This document shows, in pieces, positions 35,433-45,791 of a stretch of DNA of 64,000 nucleotides. Each line of letters begins with the position of its first letter. Within the stretch, counting starts at the first letter, position 1. The translations under genes were made by a program, and so were the position numbers. The stretch is from NCBI RefSeq assembly GCF_004786035.1, contig NZ_CP035088.1:6347001-6411000 (forward strand). The letters are read 5' to 3'. Source of the DNA: Pseudomonas viciae (GTDB lineage Bacteria; Pseudomonadota; Gammaproteobacteria; Pseudomonadales; Pseudomonadaceae). Under the pieces are notes generated by a model. That model saw only the letters and a program-made list of their open reading frames with translations, searched no databases and had not been told where the DNA came from.

Positions 35433-36550
35433 TGCATACGCTTTCACATATCTGGCGTCTTGGGCTCAAGGAACTGACCAGCCTGCGCTACGACTCGGTC
35501 CTGCTGCTGTTTCTAGGCTATGCCTTTACCGTGGCGATCTACATGCCGGCCGCAGGCTCGGTGATCGGCGTCCACAACGCCAGCGTGGCGATAGTGGATG
35601 AAGACCAGAGCCACCTGTCACGCCAACTGGCCCAGGTCCTGCAACCACCGGAGTTCCAGAGCCCGGTGGCGCTGCCCTATGCCGAACTGGACAAGGTCAT
35701 GGACAGTGGCCGCTACACCTTTGTCATTAACGTGCCCGCCAACTTCCAGGCCGACCTGCTCGCCGGACGCGAACCGGCGCTGCAATTGAACGTCGACGCC
35801 ACGGCCATGAGCCAGGCATTCATGGGCGCCGGTTACATCGGGCGGATTTTCCAACAGGAACTGCTGACCTACAGCGGCCAGGCGCAAGCGAGCGAACTAA
35901 CCCCCGTGAAATTGACTACCCGTTCGTTGTTCAACACCAATCTGGAGGGCGGGTGGTTTCTGGCGGTGATCCAGATCGTCAACAACATCACCATCCTGGC
36001 CATCATCCTGACGGGCACCGCGCTGCTACGCGAGCGCGAGCACGGGACCCTGGATCACTTGCTGGTACTGCCGCTGACGGCACTGGAGATCATGCTGGCG
36101 AAAATCTGGAGCAACATGCTGGTAGTGGTGCTCTGCACCTGGGCGTCGCTGGAAATTATCGTCAAGTTCGCGTTGGGGGTGCCGCTTGCCGGCTCCATGC
36201 TTCTCTTTCTGCTGGTGACCGCACTCTACCTGTTCGCCAGCACCGCACTGGGCATCTTTCTCGCCACCCTGGCCCGCTCGACACCGCAGTTCGGGCTACT
36301 GTCGATCCCCGTCATTATTCCGATGCTGCTGTTGTCGGGCGGCAGCACGCCGCTGGACAGCATGCCGCAATGGTTGCAATGGGTGATGCAAGGGTCGCCC
36401 TCGACCCATTTCGTCAGCCTCAGCGCGGCGATCCTGTTCCGTGACGCAGGCGTTGAGGTGGTATGGCCGGACGTGCTGGCGTTGGCGGCGATCGGGCTCC
36501 TGTTCTTTGCCGTCGCCCTGGGGCGGTTTCGCAAAAGCCTGGCGTCGTGA
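35432..36550 (+). CDS. ABC2-type permease (YhhJ-like)
   Basis: This 372-residue membrane protein has an N-terminal helix, a large periplasmic domain (about 45-170) and five C-terminal helices including REREHGTLDHLLVLPLTALEI, the ABC2 family signature. Its ATG overlaps the rbbA stop by one base (TGATG). It likely dimerises with the RbbA membrane domain to form the pore. The substrate of such YhiI-RbbA-YhhJ systems is not established; drug or lipid export is the usual guess. Confidence 0.92.
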   Translation: MHTLSHIWRLGLKELTSLRYDSVLLLFLGYAFTVAIYMPAAGSVIGVHNASVAIVDEDQSHLSRQLAQVLQPPEFQSPVALPYAELDKVMDSGRYTFVINVPANFQADLLAGREPALQLNVDATAMSQAFMGAGYIGRIFQQELLTYSGQAQASELTPVKLTTRSLFNTNLEGGWFLAVIQIVNNITILAIILTGTALLREREHGTLDHLLVLPLTALEIMLAKIWSNMLVVVLCTWASLEIIVKFALGVPLAGSMLLFLLVTALYLFASTALGIFLATLARSTPQFGLLSIPVIIPMLLLSGGSTPLDSMPQWLQWVMQGSPSTHFVSLSAAILFRDAGVEVVWPDVLALAAIGLLFFAVALGRFRKSLAS

Positions 36551-36552
36551 TG

Positions 36553-36605
36553 AAAAAAGCCGCCTTTGACAGCCCCGAGAAAATTGCGGCACTGCCAAAG
36601 GCGGC
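36553..36605 (-). terminator. Terminator of the FliL-like gene
   Basis: GCCGCCTTTGGCAG pairs with a matching CTGTCAAAGGCGGC arm on the minus strand, followed by six T. The convergent permease gene ends just before it, and plus-strand use is less likely because no T-run follows on that side. Confidence 0.8.
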
Positions 36606-36617
36606 GACTCTGGCGAT

Positions 36618-37025
36618 TTATTGAATGATCAGGTTGTTGAACAACAGATCATCCACCATCGGCTTGCCGGTCTCGTCGTTCATCACCTGCTGGGTCTGCT
36701 TCAACGCTTCCTGACGCAGCTTTTCCTTGGCTTCCAGGTTGTTCATCGCCTCGGTGGTCTGCTGGGCAAACAGCGCAACCAACTGGTTGCGAATCAGCGG
36801 CTCGTTGGCCTTTACCGCCGCCACGGCAGCATCACCGGTCACGCGCAAGGCCACATCGGCCTTGTAGACCTTCAGCTTGGCTGTACCGTCGAGCCCATAA
36901 TTGCCGACAAAGGGCGGGCTAAGGGTGATGTAACTGACTTTCGGCGCCTCGCCTTCTTTGGCCTCTTCGGCCATCGCCGCCGCAGGCAACGACAGGGCCA
37001 GCATCAACATGATCCACGCTTTCAC
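36618..37025 (-). CDS. FliL-like periplasmic or membrane-associated protein
   Basis: This 135-residue protein has a signal-like N-terminus (VKAWIMLMLALSLPAAAMA) and a FliL-type domain (SYITLSPPFVGNYG ... ALRVTGDAAVAAVKANEPLIRNQLVALF). True FliL sits in flagellar operons; this paralogue does not and may act on another envelope motor, or on none. GTG at 37025 is chosen because GAGGAG lies seven bases upstream; longer readings run into the divergent gene's leader. Its signal peptide would be cleaved at AMA-EE. Confidence 0.85.
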   Translation of the reverse strand: MKAWIMLMLALSLPAAAMAEEAKEGEAPKVSYITLSPPFVGNYGLDGTAKLKVYKADVALRVTGDAAVAAVKANEPLIRNQLVALFAQQTTEAMNNLEAKEKLRQEALKQTQQVMNDETGKPMVDDLLFNNLIIQ

Positions 37026-37175
37026 ATTTGACTCCTCATCCGGTTTGCGGCCCAGCATACCGCCCCGCCGTTCAAGCACAAGCTTATGGCCAGCTATCAG
37101 GGCAAGGCATGCTCGTTGACCCATCGACTCTCACACCTACACTTATCGGCCATCACTCCCAAAGGAATAGCCCTG

Positions 37176-38153
37176 ATGAAAGCCGTGCTGTGCAAAGAAT
37201 TCGGCCCCGCCGAATCGCTGGTGCTGGAAGACGTCGCCAGCCCCGTCGCGAAGAAGAACGAAGTGCTGCTGGACGTGCACGCCGCCGGGGTGAACTTCCC
37301 TGACACGCTGATCATCGAGGGCAAATATCAATTCAAGCCACCCTTCCCGTTCTCCCCTGGTGGCGAAGCGGCGGGCGTGGTCAGTGCGGTGGGTGAAAAT
37401 GTCAGCCACCTGAAGGTCGGTGATCGGGTCATGGCGCTGACCGGCTGGGGCAGCTTTGCCGAGCAGGTGGCGGTGCCAGGCTATAACGTGTTGCCAATCC
37501 CGGCGTCCATGGACTTCAACACCGCTGCCGCCTTCAGCATGACCTACGGCACCTCGATGCACGCCCTCAAGCAACGGGCCAACTTGCAACCCGGCGAAAC
37601 CCTGCTGGTGCTCGGCGCATCCGGCGGGGTTGGCCTGGCTGCGGTAGAGATCGGCAAGGCCATGGGCGCCCGGGTCATCGCCGCCGCCAGTAGCACAGAA
37701 AAACTCGCCGTGGCCAAGGCCGCTGGCGCCGACGAGTTGATCAACTACAGCGAAACCAGCCTCAAGGATGAAATCAAGCGACTCACCGACGGCCAGGGCG
37801 CCGATGTGATCTACGATCCGGTGGGTGGCGACCTGTTCGACCAGGCCATCCGCGCCATCGCCTGGAATGGCCGGCTGCTGGTAGTCGGTTTTGCCAGCGG
37901 GCGCATCCCCGAGCTGCCGGTGAACCTCGCCCTGCTCAAGGGCGCCGCCGTAGTGGGCGTGTTCTGGGGCTCCTTCGCCCAACGCCAGCCCCAGGACAAC
38001 GCCGCCAATTTCCAGCAACTGTTTGGCTGGTTCGCCGAAGGCAAGCTCAAGCCACTGGTGTCGCAGGTGTATCCACTGAGCAATGCCGCCCAGGCGATCA
38101 ATGACCTGGGGCAGCGCAAGGCGGTGGGGAAGGTGGTTGTGCAGGTGCGTTGA
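37176..38153 (+). CDS. Zinc-independent NADPH:quinone oxidoreductase (MDR family)
   Basis: This 325-residue medium-chain dehydrogenase/reductase has a GroES-like N-terminal domain (about 1-125) and a Rossmann domain with LGASGGVGLAAVEIGKAMGA near residue 145 binding NADPH. The zinc-ligand cysteines of alcohol dehydrogenases are absent. Relatives reduce quinones or unsaturated carbonyls. The ATG at 37176 follows AAAGGAATAGCCCTG, a fair ribosome-binding site. It is divergent from the FliL-like gene. Confidence 0.9.
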   Translation: MKAVLCKEFGPAESLVLEDVASPVAKKNEVLLDVHAAGVNFPDTLIIEGKYQFKPPFPFSPGGEAAGVVSAVGENVSHLKVGDRVMALTGWGSFAEQVAVPGYNVLPIPASMDFNTAAAFSMTYGTSMHALKQRANLQPGETLLVLGASGGVGLAAVEIGKAMGARVIAAASSTEKLAVAKAAGADELINYSETSLKDEIKRLTDGQGADVIYDPVGGDLFDQAIRAIAWNGRLLVVGFASGRIPELPVNLALLKGAAVVGVFWGSFAQRQPQDNAANFQQLFGWFAEGKLKPLVSQVYPLSNAAQAINDLGQRKAVGKVVVQVR

Positions 38154-38204
38154 AGCGTCACAGCGGTCCGGGTGCCTGAAGCCGCGGACCGCTATTGGCA
38201 AGCA

Positions 38205-38632
38205 CTAGAACAACGCGCGAATCTCCTTCGGCAACATCCTCACATACCGTGACGCAGGAAAACTCCCGCAGTGCTTCGCGATCATGGGCACGTGCCTGTT
38301 GAAGCAGGCGATCAAGGCCAGACGCTCGACATCCGACATCTGCTTGACGAAAAACACATTGGACAAGTAGCTGCGCGTGGAACGGAACGGGAGCAAACCT
38401 TGCATCCATAGTTAGCCCCAAGTGCATTGATGTCCGAGCACTCCCAGGCCTGGCTCCATTTACTGTCATCCAAAGGCCCGTCATCCAGGCGGAACTCGAA
38501 CGGCGCCAGGACGTGCGTCTGCTCCCGATGTTCGTTGCCCACCGTCCAAGGACTCTTGGGCACCAACAACACACCCATCACCCAACTCGTACCGGACAAG
38601 CACAGCAACAGCATCACAACGCACCACCTCAT
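38205..38632 (-). pseudogene. Frameshifted small secreted or membrane protein gene
   Basis: Reading from the ATG at 38632 gives a signal-like start (MRWCVVMLLLCLSGTSWVMG) and a plausible mature region as far as DINALGANYG near 38405. There the sense continues in a second frame, shifted by -1, starting MQGLLPFRSTRSYL and ending KEIRALF at 38205. In the first frame the codons after the junction become cysteine-rich noise. A combined product would be about 142 residues. AAGG or GAGGGG precedes the ATG. It may be a recent pseudogene, a sequencing error or, less likely, programmed shifting; no slippery heptamer is seen. Confidence 0.55.
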
Positions 38633-38953
38633 ACCTTGACCCCTCACCTGAATGCCAGCGCTGGCAGAAAGGTGAAGGGTAAAGACCGGACCTCATTGGC
38701 TAAATGGCGAGACTTCCCGTTTAGTTGAAGGACGTTTCCCACTGTTCTGTCCCGCCACCAAGACATGTGAGCGCGAAAAATCCAGACAAGACAATTCCTA
38801 CGACGTCATCAGCGTATGCCGGAGCGACGTGTTCATTTAAGAACATTACCCAGGGCTTTTTTCTCTGTTTATCGACCAACAAGCAATGCTATTTTCGGTA
38901 ACGAAACTGTAACATTCGCATTCGCAGTCATAACAAGAACCTGGAGCCCTTGA
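38633..38953 (+). promoter_or_regulatory. Intergenic region with the glpT promoter
   Basis: This 321-base stretch has no gene I can support. The last 150 bases are AT-richer and hold the glpT leader. CTGTAAC at 38907 and GCAGTCATAAC at 38924 loosely resemble PhoB-box halves, too weak to call. GGAG at 38942 serves glpT. Confidence 0.4.
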
Positions 38954-40303
38954 ATGTTTGCTTTCTTTCGTCCTGCCGCACACCAGGCGTCTCTGCCTGA
39001 AGAAAAAATAGACAGCACCTACCGACGCCTTCGCTGGCAGATCTTCGCCGGCATCTTCATTGGCTACGCCGGGTATTACTTGCTGCGCAAGAACTTCTCC
39101 CTGGCCATGCCGTACCTGATCGATGAGGGCTATACCCGCGGTCAGCTGGGCCTGGCCATGTCGGCCATCGCCATCGCCTACGGGCTTTCGAAGTTCCTGA
39201 TGGGCCTGGTGTCCGACCGCTCCAACCCGCGCTACTTCCTGCCATTCGGTTTGCTGGTGTCGGCTGGGGTGATGTTCGTTTTCGGTTTCGCGCCTTGGGC
39301 GACGTCCAGCGTGACCATGATGTTCATTCTGCTGTTCATCAACGGCTGGGCCCAGGGCATGGGCTGGCCGCCGAGCGGACGGACCATGGTGCACTGGTGG
39401 TCGCAGAAAGAACGCGGCGGCGTTGTCTCGGTGTGGAACGTGGCGCATAACGTCGGCGGCGGCCTGATCGGCCCGCTGTTCCTGCTGGGGATGGGCTGGT
39501 TCAACGACTGGCATGCGGCGTTTTATGTACCGGCTGCCGTGGCCCTGCTGGTTGCCCTGTTTGCCTTCGTGACCATGCGCGACACCCCGCAATCGGTAGG
39601 CCTGCCGCCCATCGAGAAATACAAGAACGATTACCCGGAAGGCTACGACGCCAGTCACGAGAACGAATTCAGCGCCAAGGAAATCTTCGTCAAATACGTG
39701 CTGTGCAACAAAATGCTCTGGTACATCGCCATGGCCAACGTCTTCGTTTACCTGTTGCGCTATGGCGTGCTGGACTGGGCGCCGACCTACCTCAAGGAAG
39801 CCAAGGGCTTCACCGTGGATAAAACGTCCTGGGCGTACTTCTTGTACGAATGGGCCGGCATTCCCGGCACGCTGCTGTGCGGCTGGATGTCGGACAAGAT
39901 CTTCCGTGGCAACCGTGGCCTGACGGGCATGGTATTCATGGCGATGGTGACCGTGGCAACGCTGGTGTACTGGCTGAACCCGGCCGGCAACCCGACCGTC
40001 GATATGATTGCCCTGGTTTCCATTGGTTTTCTGATCTACGGCCCGGTGATGCTGATCGGTTTGCAGGCCCTGGAACTGGCGCCGAAGAAAGCCGCCGGCA
40101 CCGCCGCAGGTTTCACCGGTTTGTTCGGCTACTTGGGTGGTTCAGTGGCGGCCAGTGCCGCCATGGGCTACACCGTGGACCACTTCGGCTGGAACGGTGG
40201 CTTTGTGCTGTTGGTGGGAGCTTGCCTGCTGGCGATGGCGTTCCTCGCGCCAACCCTGTGGCACAAGCAAGTCGCCAGTCAGAGCCGCGAAGCGATCGCC
40301 TGA
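38954..40303 (+). CDS. glpT: Glycerol-3-phosphate transporter GlpT
   Basis: This 449-residue major facilitator has twelve hydrophobic segments and the organophosphate:phosphate antiporter signature ([25 protein letters not shown]), including the arginine that binds phosphate. It exchanges glycerol-3-phosphate for inorganic phosphate across the inner membrane and also admits fosfomycin. GGAG lies eight bases before the ATG. Its 3' end overlaps the convergent chaC gene by 25 bases. Confidence 0.95.
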   Translation: MFAFFRPAAHQASLPEEKIDSTYRRLRWQIFAGIFIGYAGYYLLRKNFSLAMPYLIDEGYTRGQLGLAMSAIAIAYGLSKFLMGLVSDRSNPRYFLPFGLLVSAGVMFVFGFAPWATSSVTMMFILLFINGWAQGMGWPPSGRTMVHWWSQKERGGVVSVWNVAHNVGGGLIGPLFLLGMGWFNDWHAAFYVPAAVALLVALFAFVTMRDTPQSVGLPPIEKYKNDYPEGYDASHENEFSAKEIFVKYVLCNKMLWYIAMANVFVYLLRYGVLDWAPTYLKEAKGFTVDKTSWAYFLYEWAGIPGTLLCGWMSDKIFRGNRGLTGMVFMAMVTVATLVYWLNPAGNPTVDMIALVSIGFLIYGPVMLIGLQALELAPKKAAGTAAGFTGLFGYLGGSVAASAAMGYTVDHFGWNGGFVLLVGACLLAMAFLAPTLWHKQVASQSREAIA

Positions 40304-40947
40304 TCCAACGCCGATTTACAGCGCTTGAGCCGCGCCTCCAGATTCCGGTCTGGCATGGCGTGGCTACGCAGGGCGTGGATGGTCTGCTCGACATAATCGC
40401 GGGTGCTGCCGTAACGCCCGCAGGCGCTTTCGAACACCTGGCTCAGCACATGGTCCGGCAAGTTGCCGGCATAGCTGGGCAGGTGCCGTTCCAGCACAAA
40501 ACCCAGGGCTTGCACCCGGTTGCCATCTTCGAGACGGCAACTGAGCCAATGGGGACGATAGGACGGGAACGGCATCTCGCGCTGCCACAGGGCAAACAGC
40601 GAGTCCTCGAGATTCTCCTGCGGCAAGCGATAAGCAAACCCGCTGCACGAACCACCGCGATCCAGACCGAACACCAACCCCGGCAATTCCGGGGTGCCGC
40701 GGTGTTCGTGAGACCACAAATACAAACCGCGATGATAGCCATGAACCCGGCCGCGCATCCGCTCCACCGCCGTGCATTCCGGCCGCCAGATCAAGGAACC
40801 GTAAGCGAACAGCCAGACCGGACCGCCCTGGTGACGACTCATGGTCGATTGCATCGAGGCAAGCAGTTGTTCACGGGTCAGCTGCGGCCCCAGGTCAAGG
40901 CGTGGCGGATACGGTGCACAGGGAATGACGGATTCGATAGCGGTCAT
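40279..40947 (-). CDS. ChaC-type gamma-glutamylcyclotransferase
   Basis: This 222-residue protein has the ChaC/GGCT substrate loop [14 protein letters not shown] near residue 45 and conserved [15 protein letters not shown] sequence following. ChaC enzymes cleave glutathione to 5-oxoproline and cysteinylglycine in the cytoplasm. The catalytic glutamate is expected in the middle region and cannot be verified by eye. Its 3' end overlaps glpT on the other strand by 25 bases. The upstream region contains an unusual cluster of AT-rich palindromes. Confidence 0.88.
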   Translation of the reverse strand: MTAIESVIPCAPYPPRLDLGPQLTREQLLASMQSTMSRHQGGPVWLFAYGSLIWRPECTAVERMRGRVHGYHRGLYLWSHEHRGTPELPGLVFGLDRGGSCSGFAYRLPQENLEDSLFALWQREMPFPSYRPHWLSCRLEDGNRVQALGFVLERHLPSYAGNLPDHVLSQVFESACGRYGSTRDYVEQTIHALRSHAMPDRNLEARLKRCKSALDQAIASRL

Positions 40948-41094
40948 GGCCGGTAGCGTGTGGCTCCTCGCGGGGCAGGAAGTTGGATAGCGCGCCGTCA
41001 GCGCGCTGACACTTATGGGAATCCACGCAAGTTGGATGCCATGAATGCCGAGGGCGCGGGCATATACCTTAACGACATCTAGCCCTGGAGCTAA

Positions 41095-41124
41095 ATATCG
41101 AATCGATATATCGGCAGATATATC
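41095..41124. promoter_or_regulatory. Cluster of AT-rich palindromes, possible operator
   Basis: ATATCGA-A-TCGATAT (41095-41109) is a perfect palindrome with a one-base centre. It overlaps two identical self-complementary octamers GATATATC at 41105-41112 and 41117-41124, four bases apart. Such dense dyad symmetry is out of character for the surrounding GC-rich DNA. It lies about 150 bases upstream of the chaC start, and no gene starts rightward from it. Confidence 0.35.
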
Positions 41125-41151
41125 ACCTGTGGTGAGGGGATTTATCCCCGC

Positions 41152-41239
41152 CGTGGGAGCAAGGCTTGCCCGCGATGAGGGCGATGCGGTCTTTCAGAAA
41201 TTGAGGCGCCTGTATCGCGAGCAAGCTTTGTTCCCACAC
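41152..41239. repeat. Inverted REP pair (GTGGGAGCAAGGC family)
   Basis: CGTGGGAGCAAGGCTTGCCC and the inverted GCGAGCAAGCTTTGTTCCCACAC lie about 45 bases apart in the 337-base gap between chaC and the flavin reductase gene. The rest of this gap (40948-41151) holds the chaC promoter region and no gene. Confidence 0.85.
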
Positions 41240-41284
41240 CCACCGCCACAAAAAAGCAGACCTCAATCAAGTTTCAAGAATGGC

Positions 41285-42253
41285 TCAAGCCCGCGGCGCA
41301 TACGCAAACACATCGGCGCGCATTTGGTGGGCGTCCATTCCAGCCTCCACCAGCGCGTCGAGCGTGGCGTAGATCATGGCGGGCGAACCGCTGGCGTAGA
41401 CATGCACACTAGAGAGGTCGCTGATGTCCTCGCACACCGCCTCATGGAGCATCCCGCAGCGCCCTTGCCATCCACACAAATCGCTGACGACTTTGTGCAG
41501 GAACAGGTTCGGCAGCTTTTTCCACTCGTCCCAATGCTCGATTTCGTAAAAGTCTTCCGGTCGTCGCACGCCCCAATACAGGTGTACCGGGTGCTTGAAC
41601 CCCGCAGCGCGGCAGTGCTCGATCAGGCTGTGCATCTGCGCCATCCCGGTACCGGCGGCGATCAGCACCAATGGACCGTCCGGCAACTCGGACAGGTGGG
41701 TATCGCCGAAAGGCATTTCGACGCGCACGTTGGGGTTGCGCCGCAGTTGCTCCAGCAGCGCCTGCGCACTGCTTTCGCGCACTAATACGTGCAACTGCAG
41801 GTCGCGCCCCGAGTGCGGCGCGGAGGCCAGGGAGAACGCCGACTTTTCGCCGTTTTCGCGTTCGATCAACAGATACTGCCCCGCGTGATAACGCGGCGGC
41901 TTGCCCGCGGGCGCACGCAGGCGTACCCGCCAGACATCGCCGCCCACCTCGGCGCACTCGATGACCTGACAGGCCAGGTTGCGGACCGGCAACTCACCCG
42001 GCGCCAGCACGCCATCCCACAACACCACACAGTCCTCCAGAGGCTCGGCGATGCAGGTGAAAATCTCACCGTGATCGCGCACCTCGCCAGCCTGTTCCAC
42101 ACGGCCTTCCACCAACAACGCACCACAGACGTGGCAGTTGCCATTGCGGCAGCTTTGCGGGCATTCATAGCCCAGGCGCCGCGCGCCATCGAGAATCCGC
42201 TCTGCGGGCCGGATCTCCAGCACCGCTCCGGACGGCTGCAAGGTTACACGCAT
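41285..42253 (-). CDS. 2Fe-2S ferredoxin-NAD(P)H flavin reductase (CDP-6-deoxy-glucoseen reductase-like)
   Basis: This 322-residue protein has an N-terminal plant-type 2Fe-2S domain with cysteines in CPQSCRNGNCHVC and a fourth in IFTCIAEP. An FAD domain (RYHAGQYLLIERENGEKSAFSLAS) and an NAD domain (LIAAGTGMAQMHSLIEH) follow. It moves electrons between NAD(P)H and an acceptor. Its ATG overlaps the ubiD stop by one base, so it is coupled to ubiD; this pairing is common in gamma-proteobacteria, where a Fre-like reductase may supply reduced flavin for the UbiX-UbiD pathway. That link is inference. Confidence 0.9.
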   Translation of the reverse strand: MRVTLQPSGAVLEIRPAERILDGARRLGYECPQSCRNGNCHVCGALLVEGRVEQAGEVRDHGEIFTCIAEPLEDCVVLWDGVLAPGELPVRNLACQVIECAEVGGDVWRVRLRAPAGKPPRYHAGQYLLIERENGEKSAFSLASAPHSGRDLQLHVLVRESSAQALLEQLRRNPNVRVEMPFGDTHLSELPDGPLVLIAAGTGMAQMHSLIEHCRAAGFKHPVHLYWGVRRPEDFYEIEHWDEWKKLPNLFLHKVVSDLCGWQGRCGMLHEAVCEDISDLSSVHVYASGSPAMIYATLDALVEAGMDAHQMRADVFAYAPRA

Positions 42254-43719
42254 CAATCTATTCCTAACTGATTCCAGATGGCATCGATCCGTTGGGTAAC
42301 GGCTTCATCCTTGACGATAACCCGGCCCCACTCACGGGTGGTTTCACCGGGCCATTTATGCGTGGCATCGAGCCCCATCTTCGACCCCAGGCCGGACACC
42401 GGCGAGGCGAAGTCGAGGTAGTCGATCGGCGTATTCTCGATCATCACCGTATCGCGCTTGGGGTCCATGCGCGTGGTGATGGCCCAGATCACATCGTTCC
42501 AGTCCCGTGCGTTGATATCGTCGTCTGTGACGATAACGAACTTGGTGTACATGAACTGTCGCAAAAACGACCAGACCCCGAGCATCACCCGCTTGGCATG
42601 CCCAGGATACGACTTCTTCATGGTCACCACGGCCATCCGATACGAACAGCCTTCCGGCGGCAGGTAGAAATCGGTGATTTCCGGAAATTGCTTCTGCAGG
42701 ATCGGCACGAACACTTCGTTCAGCGCCACGCCGAGAATGGCCGGTTCATCCGGCGGCCGGCCGGTGTAGGTACTGTGGTAAATCGGTTTGATCCGATGGG
42801 TAATGCGTTCGACGGTGAATACCGGGAAGCTGTCGACTTCGTTGTAGTATCCGGTGTGGTCACCATACGGGCCTTCATCAGCCATCTCGCCGGGATGGAT
42901 CACACCTTCAAGGATGATCTCGGCGGTGGCCGGCACTTGCAGGTCGTTGCCACGGCACTTCACCAACTCGGTACGGTTGCCGCGCAACAGGCCGGCGAAC
43001 GCATATTCGGAGAGGCTGTCAGGCACGGGCGTGACGGCGCCGAGAATAGTCGCCGGGTCCGCGCCCAGGGCCACTGCCACCGGGAATGGTTGGCCAGGGT
43101 GCTTTTCACACCACTCGCGATAATCCAGAGCGCCGCCGCGATGGCTCAGCCAGCGCATGATGACCTTGTTGCGGCCAATCACCTGCTGGCGATAGATACC
43201 CAGGTTCTGGCGATCCTTGTTCGGGCCTTTGGTGACGGTCAGGCCCCAGGTGATCAGCGGCCCCACATCGCCTGGCCAGCAGGTCTGCACGGGCAGCATC
43301 GCCAGGTCGACATCGTCGCCCTCGATCACCACTTCCTGGCAGATGGCGTCCTTGACGACTTTCGGCGCCATGGAAATGATCTTGCGGAAAATCGGCAGCT
43401 TGGACCAGGCATCCTTCAGGCCTTTCGGCGGCTCGGGTTCCTTGAGGAACGCCAGCAGCTTGCCGATCTCGCGCAGTTCGCTAACCGCTTCGGCGCCCAT
43501 GCCCAGGGCCACGCGTTCCGGTGTGCCGAACAGGTTGCCCAGCACCGGAATGTCATAACCGGTTGGGTTTTCGAACAACAATGCCGGCCCCTTGGCCCGC
43601 AGAGTGCGGTCGCAGACCTCGGTCATTTCCAGCACTGGAGACACCGGCACCTGGATGCGCTTGAGTTCGCCGCGCTGTTCCAGCCCGCTGATAAAGTCGC
43701 GCAAGTCGCGATACTGCAT
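42253..43719 (-). CDS. ubiD: UbiD, 3-octaprenyl-4-hydroxybenzoate decarboxylase
   Basis: This 488-residue enzyme uses prenylated FMN, made by UbiX, to decarboxylate the ubiquinone precursor. The start [20 protein letters not shown] and the [10 protein letters not shown] segment are characteristic, and the latter includes catalytic-site residues. It is upstream of and coupled to the flavin reductase gene. With ubiI and ubiH elsewhere in the window, three ubiquinone genes are present. Length is standard. Confidence 0.96.
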   Translation of the reverse strand: MQYRDLRDFISGLEQRGELKRIQVPVSPVLEMTEVCDRTLRAKGPALLFENPTGYDIPVLGNLFGTPERVALGMGAEAVSELREIGKLLAFLKEPEPPKGLKDAWSKLPIFRKIISMAPKVVKDAICQEVVIEGDDVDLAMLPVQTCWPGDVGPLITWGLTVTKGPNKDRQNLGIYRQQVIGRNKVIMRWLSHRGGALDYREWCEKHPGQPFPVAVALGADPATILGAVTPVPDSLSEYAFAGLLRGNRTELVKCRGNDLQVPATAEIILEGVIHPGEMADEGPYGDHTGYYNEVDSFPVFTVERITHRIKPIYHSTYTGRPPDEPAILGVALNEVFVPILQKQFPEITDFYLPPEGCSYRMAVVTMKKSYPGHAKRVMLGVWSFLRQFMYTKFVIVTDDDINARDWNDVIWAITTRMDPKRDTVMIENTPIDYLDFASPVSGLGSKMGLDATHKWPGETTREWGRVIVKDEAVTQRIDAIWNQLGID

Positions 43720-43798
43720 GCAAAAGCCTCATGGTGGCCGTGGCGTTCGGGGGCCCGAGTTTAACGCCGCCCGCTCAAATTAGTGAATGCGCAGATAG

Positions 43799-43822
43799 CA
43801 AAAAGCCGGGTTTCCCCGGCTC
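43799..43822 (-). terminator. Terminator of rho
   Basis: AGCCGGGGAAACCCGGCTTTTT on the minus strand forms a six-pair stem plus T-run, 18 bases after the rho stop. Confidence 0.85.
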
Positions 43823-43839
43823 TTGCTAGCCTGTTCGAT

Positions 43840-45099
<1,260 letters not shown>

Positions 45100-45295
45100 A
45101 TAGGAATGACGTAATCATTTATGGAGGGGGGAAATTAAGCTTTTGGCTTAATGAGGCCGCGCCGCGGAGAAGGCGACAGGATCGCGTACTTATTCGAAAG
45201 GAGTGCGTCGGCGACGGCTTGCAGGGGGCAATGGAGAAACCAGTGCGGGGCCGAATGTAACACCTGGGTTTGCGAGCGTCTAGCCCCGAATAACG

Positions 45296-45325
45296 AAAAA
45301 GCCCCGCGATTTGCGGGGCTTTTTC
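45296..45325 (-). terminator. Bidirectional terminator downstream of trxA
   Basis: AAAAAGCCCCGC/GCGGGGCTTTTT with an ATTT-type loop has T-runs on both strands. It lies 16 bases after the trxA stop codon, upstream of the rho leader. Confidence 0.9.
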
Positions 45326-45340
45326 AATGGCATTCGGCGC

Positions 45341-45670
45341 TTAGATGTTGGCGTCGAGGAAAGCAGCCAGTTGCGACTTCGACAGCGCACCCACCTTGGT
45401 GGCTTCGACGTTGCCGTTCTTGAACAGCATCAGAGTCGGGATACCACGCACGCCGTGCTTGGCCGGAGTCTCCTGGTTTTCGTCGATGTTCAGCTTGGCG
45501 ATGGTCAGCTTGCCTTTGTAAGTCTCGGCAATTTCGTCCAGGACCGGGGCGATCATTTTGCACGGACCGCACCACTCAGCCCAATAGTCGACCAGTACCG
45601 CGCCTTCGGCCTTGAGTACGTCAGCCTCGAAGCTAGCGTCGCTAACGTGTTTGATCAGATCGCTGCTCAT
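45341..45670 (-). CDS. trxA: Thioredoxin 1
   Basis: This 109-residue thioredoxin has the active site WCGPC near residue 32 and the cis-proline motif GIPTLMLF near 75. It reduces protein disulfides in the cytoplasm. The start MSSDLIKHV gives the usual length and is preceded by GGAG; in-frame extension upstream is not needed. It is followed by a bidirectional terminator and then rho, the conserved trxA-rho neighbourhood. Confidence 0.97.
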   Translation of the reverse strand: MSSDLIKHVSDASFEADVLKAEGAVLVDYWAEWCGPCKMIAPVLDEIAETYKGKLTIAKLNIDENQETPAKHGVRGIPTLMLFKNGNVEATKVGALSKSQLAAFLDANI

Positions 45671-45791
45671 GGAAATCTCCGGGGTTGTCAGCAAAAAAAC
45701 GTGGCCCATCATAGCGGCCCTTCCCGGGTTCAGGAAGCCGCAGTTGATTGAGTCTCGCTATGGTGGCGGATGTATTTGGGTATAGCGCCAG

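Noticed and set aside
38900..38940. PhoB box upstream of glpT
   Set aside because: CTGTAAC and GCAGTCATAAC resemble half-sites, but their spacing and sequence depart too far from the 7+4 direct-repeat consensus.
42292..43764. 490-codon frame antisense to ubiD
   Set aside because: A shadow of the conserved UbiD coding sequence, with no ribosome site or recognisable domain.
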